This document shows, piece by piece, positions 20,743-29,453 of a stretch of DNA of 64,000 nucleotides. The stretch is from Marmoricola sp. (lineage in GTDB: Bacteria; Actinomycetota; Actinomycetes; Propionibacteriales; Nocardioidaceae). The position numbers were made by a program, and so were the translations under genes. Location of the stretch: the NCBI GenBank assembly GCA_025965195.1, contig JAOPXK010000120.1, positions 33,638 through 97,637 on the forward strand, in the 5' to 3' direction. The notes under the pieces were generated by a model, which saw nothing but the letters and a program-made list of their open reading frames with translations, did no database searches and was not told where the DNA came from. Each line of letters begins with the position of its first letter. Position 1 is the stretch's first letter.

Positions 20743-20771
20743 GCGCCACCGCACCCCCGCAGGAGTAGACC

Positions 20772-21332
20772 TTGAGTGACGAGACTGTGCAGATGGACAA
20801 GATCGACGAAGCCCCGGCTGCCGAGGCTGAGACCGACGCTGCCCCTGATTCGCCGGAGGAGAGCCGGGCCAGCCGCGCCGACCGCCTGGAGCAGGAGGGC
20901 GAGATCGCGGCTGACTACCTCGAGGAGCTGCTCGAGATCGCTGATCTCGACGGTGACATCGACATGGATGTCGAGGGTGACCGAGCCACTGTCTCCATCG
21001 TCGGCGCCGATCTCCCCCAGCTGGTCGGACGGGACGGCGAGGTCCTGGAGGCGCTGCAGGAGCTGACCCGGCTGGCGGTGTACCGGGAGACCGGCGAGCG
21101 CTCCAGGCTGATGCTGGACGTCTCGGGCCACCGTGCGGACCGGCGCTCGACCCTCGAGGAGCAGGCGGATGGGATCGTCGCCCAGGTCAAGGAGAGCGGC
21201 GAGCCCGTCTCACTCGACCCGATGAGCCCGTTCGAGCGCAAGGTGGTGCACGACGCCGTGGCCGCTGCCGGCCTCAGGTCTGAGTCCGAGGGAGTGGAGC
21301 CGCGACGGTACGTCGTAGTCTTGCCCTCGTGA
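20772..21332 (+). CDS. Jag/KhpB-like R3H domain RNA-binding protein
   Basis: A 186-residue protein with an acidic N-terminus of about 45 residues, a KH-like domain (YLEELLEIADLDGDIDMDVE, then LPQLVGRDGEVLEALQ) and a C-terminal R3H domain with SPFERKVVHDAV. Homologues next to yidC (Jag, Rv3920c) bind RNA and affect cell division and envelope synthesis in other bacteria. The role here is inferred. I use the TTG at 20772 with AGGAG six bases upstream, as no ATG or GTG lies in frame nearby. Its stop overlaps the rsmG start as GTGA. Confidence 0.9.
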   Translation: MSDETVQMDKIDEAPAAEAETDAAPDSPEESRASRADRLEQEGEIAADYLEELLEIADLDGDIDMDVEGDRATVSIVGADLPQLVGRDGEVLEALQELTRLAVYRETGERSRLMLDVSGHRADRRSTLEEQADGIVAQVKESGEPVSLDPMSPFERKVVHDAVAAAGLRSESEGVEPRRYVVVLPS

Positions 21333-22030
21333 TTGACGATGTTTCACGTGAAACACCCCCCGCGCCCGAGGTGGCACGGGGGGTGTTTTCAACTCGGCTG
21401 CCGATTGCGGAGGCCTACGCCGACCTGCTCACCGGCGACGGGACGCTGCGTGGACTGATCGGTCCCCGGGAGGTGCCCCGAATCTGGGAGCGGCACATCT
21501 TGAACTGCGCGATGGTTACCGAGCTGATGCCGGAGCACGCCTCTGTGTGCGACATCGGCTCGGGTGCCGGACTGCCTGGTGTGGTGATCGCGATCAGGCG
21601 CCCCGACCTGCACGTCGTGCTGGTCGAGCCGTTGCTCCGGCGGACCACGTTTCTGGACGAGGCAGTGGCCGTTCTGGGCCTGGCCAATGTCACCGTCCAC
21701 AGGGGCCGTGCAGAGGACTTGCACGATCGTCAGGAGTTCGATGTGGTGACCGCCCGGGCGGTGGCGCCGCTGGAGCGGCTAGTGGGATGGTCGCTGCCGC
21801 TGGTACGGACTGGCGGGGTGTTCCTTGCCATGAAAGGCTCAGGCGCACACGCCGAGGTGGAAGCCTCGGATGCTGCACTGCACAGGTTTGGCGGGGTGGA
21901 CGTGAGTGTCGAAGTGGTCGGTGTCGGCGTGGTTGAGCCGCCGGTGACGGTGGTCAAGGTGGTCAAGGGTGTGCCGATGGAGACCCGCGGAAGTCAGACG
22001 AAGCGCAAGCCGCGCTCGAGGAGGTCATGA
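21329..22030 (+). CDS. rsmG: 16S rRNA (guanine527-N7)-methyltransferase
   Basis: A 233-residue SAM-dependent methyltransferase that modifies G527 of 16S rRNA. The SAM motif is VCDIGSGAGLPGVVIAI near residue 72, and VTARAVAPLERL follows near 140. The N-terminus reads MIDDVSRETPPAP, where VSRET is encoded by an exact parS site. This parS placement at the rsmG start is seen in other Actinobacteria. The GTG start overlaps the jag stop by 4 nt. Confidence 0.95.
   Translation: MIDDVSRETPPAPEVARGVFSTRLPIAEAYADLLTGDGTLRGLIGPREVPRIWERHILNCAMVTELMPEHASVCDIGSGAGLPGVVIAIRRPDLHVVLVEPLLRRTTFLDEAVAVLGLANVTVHRGRAEDLHDRQEFDVVTARAVAPLERLVGWSLPLVRTGGVFLAMKGSGAHAEVEASDAALHRFGGVDVSVEVVGVGVVEPPVTVVKVVKGVPMETRGSQTKRKPRSRRS
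21340..21355. promoter_or_regulatory. parS centromere site (exact)
   Basis: TGTTTCACGTGAAACA, a perfect 16-bp palindrome identical to the bacterial parS consensus bound by ParB. It lies within codons 4-9 of rsmG and encodes VSRET. Confidence 0.95.
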
Positions 22031-22033
22031 GCA

Positions 22034-23254
22034 ATGCCCAGGAACCGGGACAAGCTCGGCTGGCCGAGGCGGTCGCGGGAGCGGTTATCCACCGCTCTCG
22101 GCTGGCCTGCTGAGCGCAACGATCCACAGATCCGGCCCGCTTATCCACAGGTCGCCCGTACCGAGCCGTCGTCCGATGTTTCACGTGAAACCAATCAGGA
22201 AGACACCAACGTGCCCCCGACACCTGCGGCAACTCCGGACTCATCACCCGATGAGCCGAGCTCCGAAGGCGACGCGGCGGTAGCCGTAGCCGAGCCCGTG
22301 CCCGCGGATGCCGCGAGCGTAGAACCCGGCTCCATCGACACCGACGAGCCGACCGGATCCGACTTCGGTCACGAGAGCACCCCACTGGCGATGTCGGTCG
22401 AGCACCAGCTGCTGGTCCGGGAGGGCCGTCGCTATCGCGAGGACCTGCCGCGGCCGGCCAAGGCGCGCGTGATGGTCGTCGCGAACCAGAAGGGCGGCGT
22501 CGGCAAGACCACCACCACGGTGAACATGGCAGCGGCCCTTGCCCAGCACGGGTTGCGGGTGCTGGTCATTGATCTGGACCCGCAGGGCAACGCATCGACC
22601 GCCTTGGCGGTCGAACACCAGCGCGGCACGTTGTCGACGTACGACGTGCTGGTCGAGGGCACTCCACTGGTCGACGTGGTGCAGGAGTGCAAGGACATTC
22701 CGAACCTGTTCGTCGTCCCGGCCACGATCGACCTGGCAGGTGCCGAGATCGAGCTGGTCAGCGTGGTGGCGCGCGAGAACCGGCTGAGCCGGGCCATCGC
22801 GGCGTACCCGCCGGTGACCGCCACGGGCGAGGACCGGCTCGACTACGTGCTGATCGACTGCCCGCCTTCACTGGGTCTGCTCACCCTGAACGCACTGGTC
22901 GCCGGTCGGGAGATGCTGATCCCGATCCAGGCCGAGTACTACGCGCTGGAGGGCCTCGGCCAGCTGATCGAGACCATCGAGATGGTCAAGACGCACCTCA
23001 ACCAGGACCTCGACATCAGCACCATCCTGATCACGATGTACGACGCCCGCACCAAGCTCGCGGCCGGCGTCGCGGACGAGGTACGCAAGCACTTCGACGA
23101 CCGGGTCCTGCGGACGTCGATCCCCCGCTCCGTTCGGGTCTCCGAGGCGCCCAGCTACGGACAGACCGTGATGACCTACGATCCGGGATCGCCAGGGGCG
23201 CTCAGCTACCTGGAAGCTGCTCGGGAGATGGCCATGAGGGGTGCGGAAGCATGA
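22034..23254 (+). CDS. parA: Chromosome partitioning ATPase ParA (Soj)
   Basis: A ParA-family Walker ATPase that moves or positions ParB-parS complexes on the nucleoid. The deviant Walker A is [19 protein letters not shown], Walker A' and B follow as [13 protein letters not shown] and [15 protein letters not shown]. From the ATG at 22034 the product is 406 residues with a poorly conserved, Arg-rich then acidic N-terminal extension of about 140 residues. That stretch contains the second parS and DnaA boxes. A start at GTG 22211 (347 residues) is the main alternative. GGAGG lies nine bases before 22034. The stop overlaps parB as ATGA. Confidence 0.93.
   Translation: MPRNRDKLGWPRRSRERLSTALGWPAERNDPQIRPAYPQVARTEPSSDVSRETNQEDTNVPPTPAATPDSSPDEPSSEGDAAVAVAEPVPADAASVEPGSIDTDEPTGSDFGHESTPLAMSVEHQLLVREGRRYREDLPRPAKARVMVVANQKGGVGKTTTTVNMAAALAQHGLRVLVIDLDPQGNASTALAVEHQRGTLSTYDVLVEGTPLVDVVQECKDIPNLFVVPATIDLAGAEIELVSVVARENRLSRAIAAYPPVTATGEDRLDYVLIDCPPSLGLLTLNALVAGREMLIPIQAEYYALEGLGQLIETIEMVKTHLNQDLDISTILITMYDARTKLAAGVADEVRKHFDDRVLRTSIPRSVRVSEAPSYGQTVMTYDPGSPGALSYLEAAREMAMRGAEA
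22085..22149. promoter_or_regulatory. DnaA boxes at the rsmG-parA junction
   Basis: TTATCCACA at 22141-22149 is an exact DnaA box, and TTATCCACC at 22085-22093 has one mismatch. A CGATCCACA lies between them. They fall in the first codons of the long parA frame, which is one reason to doubt that start. Confidence 0.5.
22177..22192. promoter_or_regulatory. parS centromere site (15 of 16)
   Basis: TGTTTCACGTGAAACC, with the 14-bp core GTTTCACGTGAAAC intact and only the last base off consensus. It lies 5' of the ATPase core of parA and reads VSRET in the long parA frame, as in rsmG. Confidence 0.92.
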
Positions 23255-24222
23255 GCGGCAAACAACCACCACGGCGGGGTCTGGGGCGCGGGCTCGGATC
23301 ACTGATCCCGACCCAGCCCCAGTTGGAGCACAACGACGACGCCGCGCGCTCCGGCACGTCCCACGCCGACGGCTCACCCGGGGAGTCACAGCCGCCGGCC
23401 GCGGTGGCCGGTGCCTACTTCGCCGAGCTCCCGGTCACGCAGATCGTCGCCAACGCGCGCCAGCCTCGCCAGGTCTTCGACGAGGGCGCGATGGCCGAGC
23501 TGGTGCACTCGATCAAGGAGATCGGCCTCCTGCAGCCGGTCGTGGTCCGCAAGACCGGTGAGGACGCCTACGAGCTGATCATGGGCGAGCGGCGCTGGCG
23601 CGCGACCCAGGAGGCCGGACTCGACGTCATCCCGGCGATCGTCCGGCAGACCGGCGACGACGCGATGCTTCGCGACGCGCTGCTCGAGAACCTGCACCGG
23701 TCCGAGCTGAACCCGCTCGAGGAGGCCGCCGCTTACCAGCAGCTCCTCGATGACTTCGGCTGTACGCACGACGAGCTCGCCCAGCGGATCGGGCGCAGCC
23801 GGCCGCAGATCAGCAACACGCTTCGACTGCTCAAGCTCAGCCCCGCGGTCCAGCGCCGGGTCGGCGCCGGAGTGCTCAGTGCCGGCCATGCCAGGGCGCT
23901 GCTCGGTGTGACCGACCCGTCTGCCCAGGACCGCCTGGCCAGCCGGGTCGTCTCCGAGGGCATCTCCGTCCGCGGGCTCGAGGAGCTCGTTGCCGTCGGC
24001 GAGACCGGTACGGACTCCAGGCCACGAACCAGGAGTCGCCGACCGACCGCGCCCGGCCTTGCCGACATCAACGAGCGACTCGGTGACCGGCTCGACACCC
24101 GGGTCAAGGTTGCGCTCGGAAAGACCAAGGGCACCATCGCGATCGAGTTCGCCACGCTCAGCGACCTCGAGCGGATCGTCGGGATCATCGACCCGCGGAA
24201 CCGGGAAGACCGGCCGATCTAG
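23251..24222 (+). CDS. parB: Chromosome partitioning protein ParB (Spo0J)
   Basis: A 323-residue parS-binding CTPase. After a basic N-terminal tail ([13 protein letters not shown], the ParA-stimulating region) comes the ParB/Srx domain with GERRWRA near residue 115 and [17 protein letters not shown] near 148. The helix-turn-helix is [17 protein letters not shown] near 170. The C-terminal dimerisation domain ends with [12 protein letters not shown]. It overlaps parA as ATGA. The two parS sites in the preceding genes provide local substrates. Confidence 0.97.
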   Translation: MSGKQPPRRGLGRGLGSLIPTQPQLEHNDDAARSGTSHADGSPGESQPPAAVAGAYFAELPVTQIVANARQPRQVFDEGAMAELVHSIKEIGLLQPVVVRKTGEDAYELIMGERRWRATQEAGLDVIPAIVRQTGDDAMLRDALLENLHRSELNPLEEAAAYQQLLDDFGCTHDELAQRIGRSRPQISNTLRLLKLSPAVQRRVGAGVLSAGHARALLGVTDPSAQDRLASRVVSEGISVRGLEELVAVGETGTDSRPRTRSRRPTAPGLADINERLGDRLDTRVKVALGKTKGTIAIEFATLSDLERIVGIIDPRNREDRPI

Positions 24223-24295
24223 CGATTGAGCGATAAGTCGCTTTGTCGATAAATCGGCAGAGAGATAAAGCGACTAACCGATAAGGCGGTTCGTC
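24216..24295. repeat. Tandem 16-bp repeats (GATAA-led) behind parB
   Basis: GATAA recurs at 24232, 24248, 24264 and 24280, exactly 16 nt apart, with a loose consensus GATAANNCG. The sequence also divides into octamers beginning with G from 24216 (gatctagc, gattgagc and so on). An inverted repeat AGTCGCTTT (24237-24245) with AAAGCGACT (24267-24275) lies within and may end both convergent transcripts. A block of similar octamers is at 61955-61986. Confidence 0.6.
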
Positions 24296-25058
24296 ACTTC
24301 GCTCGCCGGGCGGCGCGCTCGGCGGCCCGGCGTACCTTCTCCTCGCGCTCCAGCTCGAGCGCACGCTCGGGCGTGGGCGCGGAGCCGCCGTACGACGCAG
24401 GGAGCCACCAGGAGCCCGCCGGCTGCTCGGCCTCGGGGTAGGCCCGGATCGCCTCATCGAGGAGCACGGTGAGGCGGTTGTGCAGCTCGGTGGTCTCAGC
24501 CGCGGCGTGCTCACCGGTTGGGTGCATCGGCTCGCCGACCCGGATCCCGATCGTCTTGCCCCGGGAGAAGTCGCGCGGGTGGTCCTTGGTCATCAGTCGC
24601 TGGGTGCCCCAGAGCACGATCGGGATCAGGGGTACGCCGGCTTCGGCAGCAATCCGGACCGCACCCGTCTTCAGCTCCTTGATCTCGAACGAGCGCGAGA
24701 TCGTGGCCTCCGGAAAGATCCCGACGATCTCGCCCTGACCCAGGTAGTCGACGGCTGTGCGCGCGGACTCCAGGCCTTCGCCGCGGTCCACCGAGATGTG
24801 GTGCAGCGAGCGCATGAAGGGCCCACCGAACCGGTGGTCGAAGATCTCTCGCTTCGCCATGAAGCGCACCAGCCGCTTGGAAGGCTGGGCGGCATTGCCA
24901 CCGAGCACGAAGTCGACATAGGAGACATGGTTGAACGCGAGCAGCGCGCCACCGGTCCGCGGGATGTTCTCGGTGCCGGCCATCTGGAACCTCAGGCCGA
25001 GCCCGCGGAAGAGCGCCTTCCCGGTCAGGATCACCGGGGGATAGACGATGTCGCGCAT
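24294..25058 (-). CDS. 1-acyl-sn-glycerol-3-phosphate acyltransferase (PlsC family)
   Basis: A 254-residue acyltransferase that would add the second acyl chain to lysophosphatidic acid at the membrane. The H(X4)D catalytic motif is NHVSYVD near residue 43. The phosphate-binding motif FPEATIS near 115 is a variant of FPEGT. VPLIPIVLWG is motif IV. The C-terminus is a charged helix ending RRAAERAARRAK. It lies 3 nt after the D-Ala-D-Ala ligase-like gene and is co-transcribed with it. Substrate details are inferred from the family. Confidence 0.92.
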   Translation of the reverse strand: MRDIVYPPVILTGKALFRGLGLRFQMAGTENIPRTGGALLAFNHVSYVDFVLGGNAAQPSKRLVRFMAKREIFDHRFGGPFMRSLHHISVDRGEGLESARTAVDYLGQGEIVGIFPEATISRSFEIKELKTGAVRIAAEAGVPLIPIVLWGTQRLMTKDHPRDFSRGKTIGIRVGEPMHPTGEHAAAETTELHNRLTVLLDEAIRAYPEAEQPAGSWWLPASYGGSAPTPERALELEREEKVRRAAERAARRAK

Positions 25059-25061
25059 GGT

Positions 25062-26036
25062 TCAGCCCTTCCGTCGTACTGCCTGGGCGACGAGGGTTGC
25101 ACACACCTCACCCAGCTCGAGTCCGTCGGCGTTGATCGAGAGCGGCACCGTGGAGGTCTCGGTGAACCCGGGAGCCACGTTGACCTCGAGGAACCAGACC
25201 TGGCCTGCCGCGTCGATCATCAGGTCCGAGCGTGACAGGTCCCGCAGGCCGAGCGCCTCGTGTGCGGCCACTGCCACCCGGGCGCACTCGGTCAGGACGT
25301 CGTCCGCGAGCTTTGCCGGTACGACGAACTCCGTCGAGCCGGCGGTGTAGCGCGCCGAATAGTCATAGACGCCGCCATCGGCCTTGATCTGCACGATCGG
25401 GAGCGCGCGTGGGCCGTCACCGGTGTCGATCACGGGCACGGCGACCTCATCGCCCTCGATCAGCTGCTCGACGAGGGCGGTGTCGCCATAGGCATAGGCG
25501 CTGACCATCGCGCCCGGGAGCGCATCGGTCGTCCGGACCACAGAGCAACCGAGCGCGGAGCCGGACTTGGCAGGCTTCACGATCAGGGGCAGGCCCAGCT
25601 TCGCGGTGATCGCCTGCATCACCGCGGCAGCACCGAGCTCACGGAACGTCTCGGCGGGCAGGGCCACGGACGCCGGCGTGGAGATGCCGGCACGGGCCAC
25701 CACGGCCTTGGCGACCGGCTTGTCGAAGGCGGCCCGGCAGGAGGCCGGCAGCGAGCCGACGTACGGCAGGCCGAGGAGGTCGAAGACCTCGCGGATCGCG
25801 CCGTCCTCACCGGTCTCGCCGTGCAGCATCGACACCACGCAGCAGGGCGGGTTCGCGGAGAGCTCCGGGATCAGGCCGGCGTCGACGTCGCGGACCTCAA
25901 CCTCGGCTCCGGTCGAGCGCAGTGCCTCCGCGACTCGGCGGCCGGAGCGCAGCGAGACGTCGCGCTCGTGGGAGAGCCCACCGGCGAGGACGAGGATCCG
26001 TCCGTCGCCTGCAGGGGTTGAGTCTGTCGGTGCCAC
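25062..26036 (-). CDS. D-alanine--D-alanine ligase family protein
   Basis: A 324-residue ATP-grasp protein. The N-terminus, ILVLAGGLSHERDVSLRSGRR, and the motif MLHGETGEDGAIREVFDLL are typical of Ddl. The ATP-grasp part shows LPLIVKPAKSGSALGCSVV, and the metal-binding end is WFLEVNVAPGFTETSTVP. Ddl joins two D-Ala residues for peptidoglycan. This gene lies outside the usual mur cluster, so it may be a second, divergent copy with another dipeptide. The GTG start has GGAGG five bases upstream. The following plsC begins 3 nt after its stop. Confidence 0.85.
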   Translation of the reverse strand: MAPTDSTPAGDGRILVLAGGLSHERDVSLRSGRRVAEALRSTGAEVEVRDVDAGLIPELSANPPCCVVSMLHGETGEDGAIREVFDLLGLPYVGSLPASCRAAFDKPVAKAVVARAGISTPASVALPAETFRELGAAAVMQAITAKLGLPLIVKPAKSGSALGCSVVRTTDALPGAMVSAYAYGDTALVEQLIEGDEVAVPVIDTGDGPRALPIVQIKADGGVYDYSARYTAGSTEFVVPAKLADDVLTECARVAVAAHEALGLRDLSRSDLMIDAAGQVWFLEVNVAPGFTETSTVPLSINADGLELGEVCATLVAQAVRRKG

Positions 26037-26056
26037 TCGAGCCTCCAAAGAGAGCG

Positions 26057-27379
26057 TCAGGTCAGATCGGTGTTGGGAGCGTCGTAGCCGCGTGACTCGA
26101 TGCCATGGGTCGAGCCGGGCAGCTGCGCACCGAACGTCTCGCGCAGCTCCATCTCCGCTTCGAGGACGCCAGCGAGCCGGCGTACGCCCTCGCGGATGCG
26201 CTCGGGGGTGGGGTAGCAGAACGAGAGCCGCATCGCCGACGAGCCGAAGCCGTCCGCGTAGAAGGCCGTGCCGGGGACGTACGCGACGCGGGCAGTCACC
26301 GCGCGCGGGAGCATCGCCTTGGCGTCGATGCCGGGTGGGAGCGTCAGCCAGACGTAGAAGCCCCCGGTGGGGACGTTCCACTGGCACGCGGCCGGCATCA
26401 GGTCGTCGAGCGCCTCGATCATCGCGTCGCGCCGTTCCCGGTACATCTCCCGGAACTGCTTGATCTGGCCCTTCCAGTCGTGCTCGGCGAGGTACGCCGA
26501 GACCGCCATCTGCGAGAACGCCGGCGGGCACAGGGTCGCCGACTCCTGAGCCAGCACCAGCTTCTCGCGTACGGCGTGCGGAGCGAGCGCCCAGCCGACC
26601 CGGAAACCGGGGGCGAACGTCTTCGAGAACGAGCCGAGGTAGATGACGCCCTCGGACTCGTCGGCCCGCAGCGCCCGCATCGGCTCGGAGTCGAAGCCGA
26701 GCAGGCCGTAGGGGTTGTCCTCGAGGATCAGGATGTCGTGGCGGCGGCAGATCTCCAGGATCTGCGGGCGCCGGGCCAGCGACATGCTCACGCCGGCGGG
26801 GTTGTGGAAGTTCGGGATCGTGTAGAGGAACTTGATCCGCCGGCCGGCTGTCTTGGTGGCCACAATGGCTGCTTCAAGTGCTGATGGAACGAGTCCATCC
26901 GAATCCATCTCGGCATGGACGACCTCGCACTCATAGGCCTTGAAGACGCCCAGCGCTCCGACGTACGACGGGGCCTCGCAGATGACCACGTCGCCCGGGT
27001 CGCAGAAGATCCGGGTGACCAGGTCGACGGCCTGTTGCGAGCCGACGGTCACGCAGACGTCGTCTGGGTGCGCCTCGATGCCTTCCAGGCGCATCACGTC
27101 GCAGATCTGCTCGCGCAGCACCGGGTCGCCCTGGCCGGAGCCGTACTGCATCGCCATCGGGCCGTTGTTGGCGATCAGGTCGCTGATCGCCCGGCCGACC
27201 ACGTCGAGCGGGAGCCCGGAGATGTTCGGCATGCCTCCGGCGAGCGAGACCACCTCTGGCCGCGATGCGACCGAGAACAGCGCCCGGATCTCCGAGGCCG
27301 TCATCCCGCGGGTGCGTGCGGCGTACCGGTCGACATAGCTGTCGAGGCGGGTCGCGCCTGGCTGCACGTCGCGGTTCAT
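26057..27379 (-). CDS. PLP-dependent aminotransferase, class I/II (2-aminoadipate transaminase-like)
   Basis: A 440-residue fold-type I aminotransferase. The PLP Lys is in LGSFSKTFAPGFRVGW (about Lys253). Other hallmarks are SQQAVDLVTRIFCDPGD, PNFHNPAGVSMS and EDNPYGLLGF. This pattern matches the LysN/2-aminoadipate and MocR-like aminotransferases, which act on aromatic or branched substrates as well, so the exact reaction is open. It lies 20 nt before the Ddl-like gene and 109 nt from a divergent GNAT gene. There is no attached GntR-type DNA-binding domain. Confidence 0.9.
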   Translation of the reverse strand: MNRDVQPGATRLDSYVDRYAARTRGMTASEIRALFSVASRPEVVSLAGGMPNISGLPLDVVGRAISDLIANNGPMAMQYGSGQGDPVLREQICDVMRLEGIEAHPDDVCVTVGSQQAVDLVTRIFCDPGDVVICEAPSYVGALGVFKAYECEVVHAEMDSDGLVPSALEAAIVATKTAGRRIKFLYTIPNFHNPAGVSMSLARRPQILEICRRHDILILEDNPYGLLGFDSEPMRALRADESEGVIYLGSFSKTFAPGFRVGWALAPHAVREKLVLAQESATLCPPAFSQMAVSAYLAEHDWKGQIKQFREMYRERRDAMIEALDDLMPAACQWNVPTGGFYVWLTLPPGIDAKAMLPRAVTARVAYVPGTAFYADGFGSSAMRLSFCYPTPERIREGVRRLAGVLEAEMELRETFGAQLPGSTHGIESRGYDAPNTDLT

Positions 27380-27488
27380 CGGCTCTCTTTCGTCAACCTT
27401 CGTCGACCGTCGTCAACTCCGGGCAAGACTAGGATGAGGCATCAAGGCATTTGTTCACCAGCCGGGTACTCAGCCCGGTAGTCGTGAG

Positions 27489-28157
27489 GTGATCGATTTG
27501 GGACGACGCGTAGCCCGGCTCACGCTCGACAACCTTGCCGAGCTGCCCTCGACCTGTGCGAACTGCGTCTTCTGGGAGCACCCCGCCGTACGCCGCGCCC
27601 AGGTGTGCGACGACGCCGCCGAGGAGAAGGCCGCCTGGCTCTCCGAAGTGCTCCGCGAGTGGGGCTCCTGCGGCCGGATCGTCTATGTCGACGAGGAGCC
27701 GGTCGGGCACCTGATCTGGGCCCCGCCGGTCTGGGTCCCCGGAGCCGACGGTTTCGCGACCGCACCGGTCAGCAACGACGCGGTCCTGCTCACCACGGGG
27801 TACGTCGCGCCCTCGCAGCGTGGCTTCGGGGTGGGCCGGCTGCTGATCCAGGCGATGGCCAAGGACCTGCTCACCAGGGGCGGCATCAGGGCAGTCGAGG
27901 CGTTCGGCGACACCCGGGCGTCAGGCGGGGCCAGTGAGCGGGACTGCGTGCTGCCGACGGACTTCCTGCTCGGCGTCGGCTTCAAGACGCATCGGCCGCA
28001 TCCGACCTACCCACGGATGCGGATGGACCTGCGCTCAGCGCTGACCTGGCGTGAGGAGTTCGAGGTCGCGCTCGACCGGTTGCTGGGTGCCGTGCACCCG
28101 TCGCGGCAACCGGCTCCGGCGAGACCTACTCAGCGATCGCCTCGCGAAGTTCGCTGA
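27489..28157 (+). CDS. GNAT family N-acetyltransferase
   Basis: A 222-residue protein with a GNAT core: VGHLIWAPPVW, then LLTTGYVAPSQRGFGVGRLLIQAMAKDLL, the acetyl-CoA pyrophosphate-binding loop being QRGFGVG near residue 112. The N-terminus has a CxNC-type pair in STCANCVFWEH. Genes of this family are found between parB and cwlM in several Actinobacteria (compare Rv3916c in position). The acceptor is unknown. Its end overlaps the convergent cwlM end by 32 nt. The GTG start is likely; a TTG four codons later is possible. Confidence 0.85.
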   Translation: MIDLGRRVARLTLDNLAELPSTCANCVFWEHPAVRRAQVCDDAAEEKAAWLSEVLREWGSCGRIVYVDEEPVGHLIWAPPVWVPGADGFATAPVSNDAVLLTTGYVAPSQRGFGVGRLLIQAMAKDLLTRGGIRAVEAFGDTRASGGASERDCVLPTDFLLGVGFKTHRPHPTYPRMRMDLRSALTWREEFEVALDRLLGAVHPSRQPAPARPTQRSPREVR

Positions 28158-29259
28158 GTCGCATGATGCCGGTGTGGGAGTCGGCGTCGGGGCTGAGGTA
28201 GAACCGCTGCACCGCGACCACGATCGACTCGGCGAGCACGTCGCGGAAGCCTGCGTCGGCCAGCCGCCGGGCGTCGCCGGCGTTGGTCAGGTAGCCGGTG
28301 TCGACCCGGATCGCCGGCATCCGGGTGCGGCGGAGGAAGTCCCAGGCCTTGGCGTGGCTGTGCAGGTCGACCAGGTCGGTGCGGGCGACGATCTCGCGTT
28401 GCACCAGCCCGGCGAAGCGCTCGCCGGTCGAGGACCAGGTGCCGTGGTTCTCGGAGCCGAAGAAGTAGGTCGCCACACCACATGCGTCCGGGTTGGCCGA
28501 TGCGTCCACGCTCAGCGAGACGGTGAGGTTCGCGCCGGTCCGGTTGGCGAACGCAGCCCGCTCGACCTCGTCGCCCCGGTTGCCGGCCCAGCGAGGCACG
28601 GTCAGGAACGCCTGTACGCCGGTGGCGACCAGCCGGCCCTCGATCCGCTGGGCCAGGTCATGGATGATCTCGTCGGCCTGGTCGACGTACTCCTCGGGAA
28701 GGGCGTGGCCGCGGGTCGGGTCGATCACCACGATCTTGCCGCCGAGCTGCGGGCCGGCATCGCGGATCCGCTCCTGGGCGCGCATCGCGTTCGGAGCGCC
28801 ACCCTGCACGATCGGGCTGAGCTGGGCGAGCGCCTTGAGCGTCGCCGGGCCGCAGGTGCCGTCCGCGGGGATGCCGAAGTTCTGCTGGAAGTCGCGCAGG
28901 CCCGACTCGGTGGCCGCACCGAAGTAGCCGTCCACCCTGCCGACCTTGAAGCCCAGGCTGAGCAGGCGCTGCTGGAGCTTGAAGACGTCATCGCCGGCCA
29001 TCAGGTTGCCGGGCAGGTGGGTAAGGATCCGGTCGCCGAGCGTCCAGCGGGCCTCGTCGAGGCGCCGGAAGGTCGAGGGGCCGACGACGCCGTCGACATG
29101 CAGGCCGCGCTGCTGCTGGAAGGTGCGTACGGCGAGCTCGAGCCGGTCGTCGAAGTGGGGGGAGGGCTCGCCCAGGTCGAGCAGGCCGATCCGCTGGAGC
29201 AGACCTGAGATCTGCGTGACAGCGACACCCTGGTCGCCGATCCGAAACGTCGCGTTCAC
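28126..29259 (-). CDS. cwlM: CwlM-like peptidoglycan regulator/amidase
   Basis: A 377-residue protein with two N-terminal peptidoglycan-binding-like repeats (FDDRLELAVRTFQQQRGLHV, then FGAATESGLRDFQQNFGI) and a C-terminal Amidase_3 domain (GKIVVIDPTRGHALPEEYVD, then IRVDTGYLTNAGDARRL). The zinc-ligand His of active amidases in DPGHGG appears here as DPTRGH, so catalysis is doubtful. In mycobacteria CwlM is a cytoplasmic regulator of MurA and of lipid II export through MurJ. No signal peptide is present, which fits. The GTG start at 29259 has GGAGG six bases upstream and avoids a spurious 28-residue extension. Confidence 0.9.
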   Translation of the reverse strand: MNATFRIGDQGVAVTQISGLLQRIGLLDLGEPSPHFDDRLELAVRTFQQQRGLHVDGVVGPSTFRRLDEARWTLGDRILTHLPGNLMAGDDVFKLQQRLLSLGFKVGRVDGYFGAATESGLRDFQQNFGIPADGTCGPATLKALAQLSPIVQGGAPNAMRAQERIRDAGPQLGGKIVVIDPTRGHALPEEYVDQADEIIHDLAQRIEGRLVATGVQAFLTVPRWAGNRGDEVERAAFANRTGANLTVSLSVDASANPDACGVATYFFGSENHGTWSSTGERFAGLVQREIVARTDLVDLHSHAKAWDFLRRTRMPAIRVDTGYLTNAGDARRLADAGFRDVLAESIVVAVQRFYLSPDADSHTGIMRLSELREAIAE

Positions 29260-29356
29260 GCCGTACCTCCGTGGGTTGGCCCGGCCGGGCACCTGGGTGA
29301 GCAGGCAGTCCGCAGGCAGTCCCGAGCCGCCTGTTGCCGACACCTACTGAAACAGA

Positions 29357-29428
29357 CGACGCGCCGGGAACCAAGACGGTTCCCAACCAATGGATGCTGG
29401 TTGGTCCGTGCTGGCTCCCAGCGCGTCG
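29357..29428. other. Cloverleaf-like inverted-repeat structure between trxA and cwlM
   Basis: An outer 8-bp stem, CGACGCGC (29357-29364) with GCGCGTCG (29421-29428), encloses three smaller hairpins: GGGAACC/GGTTCCC (29366-29384), AACCA/TGGTT (29385-29402) and GCTGG/CCAGC (29410-29422, sharing two bases with the outer arm). It lies 25 nt after the trxA stop and about 100 nt before the cwlM start. It is not a tRNA, as the loops do not match. It may be a terminator or a structured leader. Confidence 0.45.
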
Positions 29429-29453
29429 GAAGGGTGCTGGGTAAAGCCGCAGG

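Noticed and set aside
24239..24253. Exact 15-mer CGCTTTGTCGATAAA shared with 61954-61968, taken on its own
   Set aside because: In 64 kb on both strands a few shared 15-mers are expected by chance. Only the wider octamer pattern, noted as a finding, is worth pursuing.
29357..29428. tRNA gene in the trxA-cwlM gap
   Set aside because: Arms fold like a cloverleaf, but the D and T loops lack their conserved bases and no CCA or plausible anticodon loop is present.
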